64,000 bases of DNA from Cloeon dipterum (lineage: Eukaryota > Arthropoda > Insecta > Ephemeroptera > Baetidae). The DNA lies in contig NC_088789.1 in assembly GCF_949628265.1 (NCBI RefSeq), positions 30,993,883-31,057,882 of the forward strand, in the 5' to 3' direction. This document shows positions 23,926-33,488 of the stretch, piece after piece. Each line of letters begins with the position of its first letter. Within the stretch, counting starts at the first letter, position 1. Position numbers and translations under genes: made by a program. A model generated the notes under the pieces. That model was given only the letters and a program-made list of their open reading frames with translations, had not been told where the DNA came from and made no database searches.

Positions 23926-26900
23926 TCATTTTCCAAAAAAAATAGAATACCACCGACAACGTTGGATTTTTCGGAATGAAATTTCCGGCGTGTTTGGAAC
24001 GATCCAGTCGATGGACCTCGCGATGTCAGCAAACAACGTATATTGATAAGGGTGACACAACGATATATTTCTGCCCTTAAACTTCACTATTTTCGACATT
24101 CCAAAGCTGACAATGCCCCTGATGAACCAACGGCCGTCTTTTTCCACGGAAAGGCTGCCTCCGCTGTCCCCGTTGCAGGTGGTGGTTCCTGAATTAATTA
24201 AAAAAATTGAGGAAACGGTAATTATGAAATTAGGAGATTCTAACCATTCGTGTAGCCGGCGCAAAAGTTGTCTCCCGGACGCAAGTATTTCCCGAAAAAC
24301 CTCCTTTTCGACAAGTAGCACTCTTTGTAAGCTCTAATCGGCAGTCGAACCTGTTGCAGCTCATCTGGCAGCGTGTAGTTGTCAGCAAGCCCGAACCCAA
24401 CCGCCTTCAGAAAAAAGAAAAACAAATATTAGAATCTATTTTTTTGCATTCACGCATATCCGATACCATAGCTTTGGTTCCAGCCACGCGAGCCAAGTTT
24501 GAGTCAGAGTCGTCGTTCCACAAGCAAATCGGTCGGACCTTATCGGATATCTTGACTTTTTTGCTCAAAATCATGAGTCCGATGTCACTAATGAATTCCG
24601 ATGGGTCATATTTCGGGTGCGTGATCATACTGCTGAGCTAAAATGTTTCAAAATTAATATAAATGAGAATCATTTAGGTGGAAAGTAAAACCTTTCTTCT
24701 CTGAACACCAGAAGATGTTCTGTGTCTTTTATCATACATCCCAACAAGAACTCTGAAGTCCTCTGCTTTGGATCCATAAATGCAATGTGCAGCTAAAATG
24801 AACATTTTAATTCGAAGTCAAGAGATTCATCATTCGCTTCACTACCAGTCAAAACTACTGTCGGCGAAATCAATGTCCCACCGCAGGCTCCTCCTGTCAC
24901 CTCATTCTCAATGTAAACGTGCCAAGGATGGTTGCCTGTCTGAGCCATTTGTCCACTGAAAATTAAACTAGTCGGTGGTAACACTTCCGAAGAATCGTCA
25001 TTTTCTCGTTTCCTTCTTCTAGACGTCGGTTTCCTTCCGCAGTTTGGGAAACTGAGGTTGTCTGGCTCTGTGAATCCTTTTTTTAAAGATATGTAAAATC
25101 GCTGTGAACTTAATTTTTGTGTCAAATTCACTCACAGAAATTTTTCTCTATTAGAGACACTTTTTAGGCATCTCAAGCTGATGCAGTAATAAAAGTATCT
25201 CTAATTGATGCGTTTTCAGCTTTACCGTCTCTAACTGAGACGTCTGAGACGGCGGTGTCTCTGAGTGAGATACTTTTTGAAAAGCGTCTCTCTTAGAGAC
25301 GCTGCGTTACCGCGCTGGCTGCCGGCCGCCGTTTTAGCAGATTTTTATCGCGATTTCAGTGCTCTGGACATAGTTTCTACCAAATTTTACAGCTTATACA
25401 TTTAGGACACCAAAATAGGATAAATTAATTTGCAACTGGATTGAGTGCCACAAAGAAAAATATTCGAGAATGGAGCCGGAGATGAAAATTGAATCTGAGC
25501 TAAATGTCACTATGGTACTTACCGGGGCTGGATATAATGGGTTTTCTTCGCCGAAATCTGGTGTCAGCCGACGAGAGATAGACCAAACAACCACAGGAAT
25601 CCTTGATGGACATACTAACACCAGTTTAGCACTAATTTCACAAAAAAACACAGCTAAAATCAAACTTAAACGACGGAGCAAACACAGTCAAGAATCACCA
25701 CGCGGGAAACTAAGAGGATGGCCAGCTGTGAACTGAGATTTTGAAGTGAAAACAATGGAACTGATTGGCCGATTTTCATTTTTTTTTTGTTTTTTTGGCC
25801 AATCACGAGTGCTGCCGAATGCACCCAAATTTAATTTTAGCCACAGGCGGGAAGTGAAGAGCGCAAAAAGTGCTGTCCTATGGTTGTTATTTCAAATCAA
25901 TCATTTCCAGTTTTGGGAATTAATTCAAAATCCAAATTAACTCTTTAATTTGAGTAAATAAATAAAATATTGGCAAGTAAATGTTGTTATATTGATTAAA
26001 AATACAAAATATTTTAATAATTTAATAAATGAAATTAAAAATAAATTAAATTAAACATAATATATATCTAATTTATTAAAGAACGTTTTTAAATCTCAAG
26101 TCAACTGGCAATGATCAGTATTGGTCGTTGATGGTCCGGTTTTTTCTTTTCATTATTTATTTTTTTCAATTTTAACTCCGTTTTTTATTCACTGCTTTTG
26201 ACACAATGAAAAAATTTACCAAACGTTCTTCTCGGTATTGACCTTGTGCTGTGTCAATTTTCTTTAAAAGCAAAAATCACAAATGCTTCAAAGGAATTTT
26301 ATAAAATATACGGTTCATGTCAAAGAAAATCATAATTTATTTTAATGCATGGCAAATTGTGTCTGAAGAAAATTAAATTTTCGGTGATCGACTAACACTT
26401 GATAATGTCTGGAGTTGTGGTATATATATAGCTTAAAATTGAAGATGTGTGTTCATGAATCTAGAGTTAAGAAACTATAAATACACATCGAATTTTTTTA
26501 GACACAGTTTAGCCATGAAATAAATTCATAGTTTGGCCCGTTATTTGACAGTGTGTCTGTCTTGTCTTCTCTCGACACAACTCTATATATTTTTTGTTTG
26601 TTCCTTTACGCGCTTTTCGGAGAATGACCGCTTGCACTTATCGCAAAGCCCTGAAAATGTTTTTTTTTTTCAAATTTGTCAGCACTGAATCTCAGGTTCT
26701 AATTTTCAGAATTGCAAAATATATGCATAACGATCGACTTGTCTCCACCTCCTCTAGATAGCCAAAGGGTTTTGGGGGTGATCTGATAGCCCGCCACCCC
26801 AATTAGGCTTTCATTCACCTTGGGAAAAATGTGATGAATATTTTGTTCATTAATTATGTACCTGTTTCATATATTATTTTAATCTTTTTTGCTTTCAATT

Positions 26901-29900
26901 AAGGGTAAAGGGGTTAGGTTTGGGGTAGATGGATTTTGACGAATTTTTTTTTGCGTTATCTTTGCCCTAATTTACTGACAAAACAGTAGAGAAAACTACA
27001 TACGATTTTACAATATTAGCGGGTTTTCCGGGCGTTCAAATGTCAAAATCTGGGAATTTTGAGTACTTTGCAACTTTGCTCAGGGTGTTCCTAGAACAAA
27101 AATTAAAAAACCCGCAAACTCGTCTTAACGAGACAAACAACTTTTACATTGACCTCAAAGTGGTAGGTCAAAGGTCAAGGTCATAAAAATTGGTTTTTTG
27201 ATTTTAAACTCAAATTTGAAAATGAACATATTGAAATTTTTTATTTTTTTCGTGACCATTTTGTAGAGCATAAAAAATTAACTTAAAAACGTTAAAATTT
27301 GGAATCGCGTTTTTCCTCATTTTTTTAATAAAAAAATGAAAACTTCGAAAACCCTTGTTTTTCGAAGCTGGTAAAAAACGATGACCAACCAAATCTCGAC
27401 TTCTAGTCATCCGAATTTAAAAAACTGCATACCGTTAGACTCCTCTCGACGTCCCTAAGTGCACTAAAGGGGTATAAGACCCACCAACCCCCAACCCCCT
27501 TTTTACCCCCTAAATAACGTGAAATTTAGAATTTTTCGTCCGTTTCAACACCTTAGCATGACGTTGACGAGTAATTGTCTTCTTCAAACCAATTCATTTA
27601 CTTAGTTCACTCAAAGACGAGTCAAATGGAACTTATTTTCTGTAAATAGGACCACCACAACCTGAGATTCGAGTGCACAAAGATTTTTTTCCAAACGCGA
27701 TGCAATAAAATTCTGGGCGATCGACCAAATCTCGACTTCTAATCATCTGATTTTGAAACACCGCATACCGTTAGACTCGTCTTGACATCCCCAAGTGTAC
27801 TAAAGGGGTACGAGACCCACCAACCCCCAACCCCCATTTGGCCCCCTTAATAATGTGAAATTTAGCATTTTTTCGGTCGTTTCAACACCTTAGCACAACG
27901 TTGACGAGTAATTGTCTTCTTTAAACCAATTTAGTTACTTATTTCACTTCAATAGGAGTCAAACGGTACCTAGTTTTTGTAAATAGGACCACCTTTTTGT
28001 GTTAGGTTCGAGATTTGGTGCTACCCGAGCATTTTAATGCATCCGCGTCTTAATAAAAAACTTTGTGCTACCCAAATATCAGGTTGTAGCGGTCCTATTT
28101 TCAAAAATTAAGTATCGTTTGAATCGTATTGAAGTGAACTAAGTAACTTAATTGTTTTAAAGAAGACAATTACTCGTCAACGTTGTGCTAAGGTGTTGAA
28201 ACGACCGAAAAAATGCTAAATTTCACATTATTAAGGGGGCCAAATGGGGGTTGGGGGTTGGTGGGTCTCGTACCCCTTTAGTACACTTGGGGATGTCAAG
28301 ACGAGTCTAACGGTATGCGGTGTTTCAAAATCAGATGATTAGAAGTCGAGATTTGGTCGATCGCCCAGAATTTTATTGCATCGCGTTTGGAAAAAAATCT
28401 TTGTGCACTCGAATCTCAGGTTGTGGTGGTCCTATTTACAGAAAATAAGTTCCATTTGACTCGTCTTTGAGTGAACTAAGTAAATGAATTGGTTTGAAGA
28501 AGACAATTACTCGTCAACGTCATGCTAAGGTGTTGAAACGGACGAAAAATTCTAAATTTCACGTTATTTAGGGGGTAAAAAGGGGGTTGGGGGTTGGTGG
28601 GTCTTATACCCCTTTAGTGCACTTAGGGACGTCGAGAGGAGTCTAACGGTATGCAGTTTTTTAAATTCGGATGACTAGAAGTCGAGATTTGGTTGGTCAT
28701 CGTTTTTTACCAGCTTCGAAAAACAAGGGTTTTCGAAGTTTTCATTTTTTTATTAAAAAAATGAGGAAAAACGCGATTCCAAATTTTAACGTTTTTAAGT
28801 TAATTTTTTATGCTCTACAAAATGGTCACGAAAAAAATAAAAAATTTCAATATGTTCATTTTCAAATTTGAGTTTAAAATCAAAAAACCAATTTTTATGA
28901 CCTTGACCTTTGACCTACCACTTTGAGGTCAATGTAAAAGTTGTTTGTCTCGTTAAGACGAGTTTGCGGGTTTTTTAATTTTTGTTCTAGGAACACCCTG
29001 AGCAAAGTTGCAAAGTACTCAAAATTCCCAGATTTTGACATTTGAACGCCCGGAAAACCCGCTAATATTGTAAAATCGTATGTAGTTTTCTCTACTGTTT
29101 TGTCAGTAAATTAGGGCAAAGATAACGCAAAAAAAAATTCGTCAAAATCCATCTACCCCAAACCTAACCCCTTTACCCTTAATTGAAAGCAAAAAAGATT
29201 AAAATAATATATGAAACAGGTACATAATTAATGAACAAAATATTCATCACATTTTTCCCAAGGTGAATGAAAGCCTAATTGGGGTGGCGGGCTATCAGAT
29301 CACCCCCAAAACCCTTTGGCTATCTAGAGGAGGTGGAGACAAGTCGATCGTTATGCATATATTTTGCAATTCTGAAAATTAGAACCTGAGATTCAGTGCT
29401 GACAAATTTGAAAAAAAAAAACATTTTCAGGGCTTTGCGATAAGTGCAAGCGGTCATTCTCCGAAAAGCGCGTAAAGGAACAAACAAAAAATATATAGAG
29501 TTGTGTCGAGAGAAGACAAGACAGACACACTGTCAAATAACGGGCCAAACTATGAATTTATTTCATGGCTAAACTGTGTCTAAAAAAATTCGATGTGTAT
29601 TTATAGTTTCTTAACTCTAGATTCATGAACACACATCTTCAATTTTAAGCTATATATATACCACAACTCCAGACATTATCAAGTGTTAGTCGATCACCGA
29701 AAATTTAATTTTCTTCAGACACAATTTGCCATGCATTAAAATAAATTATGATTTTCTTTGACATGAACCGTATATTTTATAAAATTCCTTTGAAGCATTT
29801 GTGATTTTTGCTTTTAAAGAAAATTGACACAGCACAAGGTCAATACCGAGAAGAACGTTTGGTAAATTTTTTCATTGTGTCAAAAGCAGTGAATAAAAAA

Positions 29901-32900
29901 CGGAGTTAAAATTGAAAAAAATAAATAATGAAAAGAAAAAACCGGACCATCAACGACCAATACTGATCATTGCCAGTTGACTTGAGATTTAAAAACGTTC
30001 TTTAATAAATTAGATATATATTATGTTTAATTTAATTTATTTTTAATTTCATTTATTAAATTATTAAAATATTTTGTATTTTTAATCAATATAACAACAT
30101 TTACTTGCCAATATTTTATTTATTTACTCAAATTAAAGAGTTAATTTGGATTTTGAATTAATTCCCAAAACTGGAAATGATTGATTTGAAATAACAACCA
30201 TAGGACAGCACTTTTTGCGCTCTTCACTTCCCGCCTGTGGCTAAAATTAAATTTGGGTGCATTCGGCAGCACTCGTGATTGGCCAAAAAAACAAAAAAAA
30301 AATGAAAATCGGCCAATCAGTTCCATTGTTTTCACTTCAAAATCTCAGTTCACAGCTGGCCATCCTCTTAGTTTCCCGCGTGGTGATTCTTGACTGTGTT
30401 TGCTCCGTCGTTTAAGTTTGATTTTAGCTGTGTTTTTTTGTGAAATTAGTGCTAAACTGGTGTTAGTATGTCCATCAAGGATTCCTGTGGTTGTTTGGTC
30501 TATCTCTCGTCGGCTGACACCAGATTTCGGCGAAGAAAACCCATTATATCCAGCCCCGGTAAGTACCATAGTGACATTTAGCTCAGATTCAATTTTCATC
30601 TCCGGCTCCATTCTCGAATATTTTTCTTTGTGGCACTCAATCCAGTTGCAAATTAATTTATCCTATTTTGGTGTCCTAAATGTATAAGCTGTAAAATTTG
30701 GTAGAAACTATGTCCAGAGCACTGAAATCGCGATAAAAATCTGCTAAAACGGCGGCCGGCAGCCAGCGCGGTAACGCAGCGTCTCTAAGAGAGACGCTTT
30801 TCAAAAAGTATCTCACTCAGAGACACCGCCGTCTCAGACGTCTCAGTTAGAGACGGTAAAGCTGAAAACGCATCAATTAGAGATACTTTTATTACTGCAT
30901 CAGCTTGAGATGCTTAAAAAGTGTCTCTAATAGAGAAAAATTTCTGTGAGTGTTATACCTCTTGGTTGTTTTGTTACCGGGATCGGGCGTAGAACAGAAA
31001 TGTCTTTTGCGTGCATTGCGATCTCGTCAATGTATGCCAATATATCAATGTAAAAACGGTCGTTCCAATAATATTTTACGCCTCTCAAGAAATACCGGCC
31101 TTCATAGAAATTGATCAGGTATGTATAGCCTGTGTGGCATTAAATGACAATCATTGCAATTGAATGAGATGTAATTTTCTTAAACCCCACCATCATCAGT
31201 TTCCTCGACACAAAGGATATTCTGGATGGGAATTTTACTTCTTTCCAACTCTCCCAATTCATCACTGTTTAGAACTCTTCTACAGTTGCTTTGGCTCATC
31301 ACATTTGCTGTAAAATTGGCAAAAAGGAAGTAAAATCGTGTCACTGGCATTAACAAATACATTTGAATGCGACTAAAATGTCTCACAGATGAAATAGTTT
31401 CAAACTGACTAAAATCGTAAAAACTCTATTGCCCCGACAGTCTATAATCGTTCAAACTTTAAAATTTATTTAAATTAATATAATTTTTTCCAACATTCGT
31501 TAGATTTCGTTTCCACGCTCGCTGTAAATTTTCCTATGTTCCTGACAAAATCTCTGATTGTTTTGTGTTTATTTTTTATTAAAATTCTTCAAAGTAACAC
31601 AAAATTGAATTTGAAATAGAAAACAAAGGAGAAAACAAAAATAAAATTACGTTAATTGAACAGATGGCACAACTATAATCTATCTAAAAAAATTAGTTTT
31701 AATGCACTTTCGCTGCGATTTCAGACTCAATCTAGCTACCGTGCATTCTTCATTAATTATGCTCTCTTTGACGTTCTGAAAACCAAAAGAAAGAATATCA
31801 AGTGCACAGTAACTGGATTGAGTCTGAAATCGAATCGGAACTGCATTAAAATCAATTTTTAGGAAAGCCTATGGTTGGGGCTTCTGTTAGTGGCTTCGAA
31901 CACTCAGGCTTCATGCAACTGGTCAATTTCAATGAAACTCACAAAAGCATCAATATTTTGAAAATGCAACATTTTATGAAAATAAAAAATTCAGCACTCT
32001 TTCATTTATAAATATGCAATACATAAATATTTGTGGCATAAAGATTAACACCAATATAATTTCGGATTGTTGCAAAATTTATATAATTTAATATTTAAAT
32101 ATTATTAAACCTTTGTTCTTAGTGGATTTCAATTAATATGGGATATTGAAACTGTAAAAATATATTTGAATCAGTTCAGTAAAGGAGAAAATATGTAAAA
32201 TTAGATTCACATTAATTTTTAATTTTTTAAGCTATAAAATGTGCATACATATACCTGTTTTATTGTAGTGCCGAAAACCTTAGATTAAATAACTGTCACA
32301 AATTAGTTTATAATATTATATTTAACAAACTTACCTGGGATAGGTGGATTATACTATAAAAATAGATTTAAAATAAGTCCAAGTAACTGCAGAAATTAGT
32401 TTGAAAATACGAACTCGATGTTGTGACCATTCAAAGTAGGGCGATTCTCTTTGAAGTTGCGAGTCCATTGCGTTGTCACGGTTGAACAAACAAATGGGAC
32501 TTTCCACACTTGGTATTTTCTCAGTAATCAGTATCTTAATCGTCAATTTATAAAAAGCATCCGGACTGATGTCAACTTCAATTACATCCAGTACCTTAAA
32601 ATTAATTGAAAAATTCATTGTATAAACAAAAGGTGAATTGTATGGTTTTGCCGAAAATGGTAAAATAATTACTTTGACGGAAACTCTGATGCATTCCTCT
32701 TTGGTTTCGTAAAGAAAACAATTTCTTGGAAATACCCGTAGATCAGCTGTATCATTTTTATTGAATAACATATAGCAATCACCTAGACAGTAAAGAATCT
32801 CCGATTTTGATATTCTTAAGCGAGATATTCATGTTACCTCGTCCAAGAATAGTCCTTTGAGAAATAGCTATTAAGTTAACGCACCAATCTTCTTGATTAC

Positions 32901-33317
32901 GTATGTTTAGAACATCAACGATCCATTTGTTTTGCGCTGTCTCGTTATTTCCACAGTTTTGAATGCTCAAGTTATCTCCTTCGTCAAAATCTGTGAGGCG
33001 AAAATAGAACTTCATGATAGCAAAATACTACGTTTAGGTCTATTTAAATCGAGTGGCTGCTTATTTTAATTGATTGGTTTCTTTTTCCATTTTTTTAAAA
33101 TATACACCGTATCGGTTAGTTTTTTTAAGATCTAATTAGACCCATCAAATTAATTTGGACCTAATTCGTTTGAAAATTTCCAACTAACCAACTTTTAAAG
33201 AGTGCAAAATAGTAAAATTGAGAAGTGCTTACACGGAGCTGGATAGTAGACGTCACTCCGAGACTTTCTTGCGGCGCAAACCGCGAGGCTGAGGAGGACG
33301 AAAAGTCCGAGCCTCAT
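23926..33317 (-). CDS. Secreted S1 serine protease, paralog D, 12 exons, intron 7 enlarged by a palindrome
   Basis: Exons in coding order: 33233-33317, 32838-32990, 32673-32782, 32415-32594, 32335-32353, 31191-31307, 30959-31129, 24846-25076, 24692-24792, 24467-24637, 24245-24404, 23926-24188; 586 codons, no stop. The signal peptide begins MRLGLFVLLSLAV. The catalytic domain starts IFSG at residue 317, with Ser replacing the usual first Gly. The triad is His358, Asp407, Ser508; residue 189 is Thr. A furin-type RRRKR lies at 298-302. The C-terminus runs 13 residues past the stop used by the other copies and gains a Cys. Intron 7 is about 5.9 kb instead of about 50 bases because of the palindrome at 25129-30952. 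The exon 6 donor (GTGGGG) is weak. Whether transcripts splice across the palindrome is unknown. Confidence 0.8.
25129..30952. mobile_element. 5.8-kb near-perfect palindrome (giant foldback element) in intron 7 of protease D
   Basis: The sequence from CACTCACAGAAATTTTTCTC at 25129 reads back in reverse complement to 30952, centred at 28040/28041. Frames on the two arms translate identically (25394-25681 with 30400-30687, and 27210-27410 with 28671-28871), so the arms appear identical over about 2.8 kb. The inner 90 or so bases of each arm differ and the central 85 or so are unpaired. Each arm has subterminal GAGAC/GTCTC repeats, a tandem pair of about 350-base repeats (near 27360-27670 and 27715-27985), and a nuclear-receptor-like motif. 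No transposase is recognisable. A clean target duplication is not evident (flanks AAATT and TTATACC). Unique protease exons on both sides argue against a read artefact. Confidence 0.85.
31661..31922. mobile_element. Foldback MITE, family M1 (copy d), left end lost, in intron 5 of protease D
   Basis: The right terminal repeat (ATGCAACTGG) and inner repeats are present. The outer part of the left terminal repeat is deleted, so the element begins directly at CAGATGGCAC. The flanking bases on both sides match those of copy c in paralog C, showing one ancestral insertion before C and D separated. Confidence 0.75.
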
Positions 33318-33390
33318 CCTGATTTCTTCTCTGCGCGCGATGGACCAGGGCTGCTGCTCCGCCCGTCGCGCACTGCACTTCGAGTCTGAT

Positions 33391-33488
33391 TAAATTATCG
33401 AGTGTTGGCATCACTAAGAACGATACTTTCGGCCTTTTGCCCCCAGTTGGCGACCTCTCTACATTAATTGCGTCATTCTGTTATCGCC
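33391..33488 (-). promoter_or_regulatory. Conserved proximal promoter block of protease D
   Basis: Fourth copy of the conserved upstream block: GGGGGCAAAAGGCC, AAAGTATCG and upstream GCGATAA. No TATA box at the copy A position. Confidence 0.45.

Noticed and set aside
25394..30687. A transposase gene inside the 5.8-kb palindrome
   Set aside because: Frames in the arms are under 100 residues and contain no recognisable catalytic or DNA-binding motif.
25129..30952. The palindrome as a chimeric-read or assembly artefact
   Set aside because: Different exons of one gene continue on each side, and the centre is diverged rather than perfectly mirrored. Not excluded completely without long reads.
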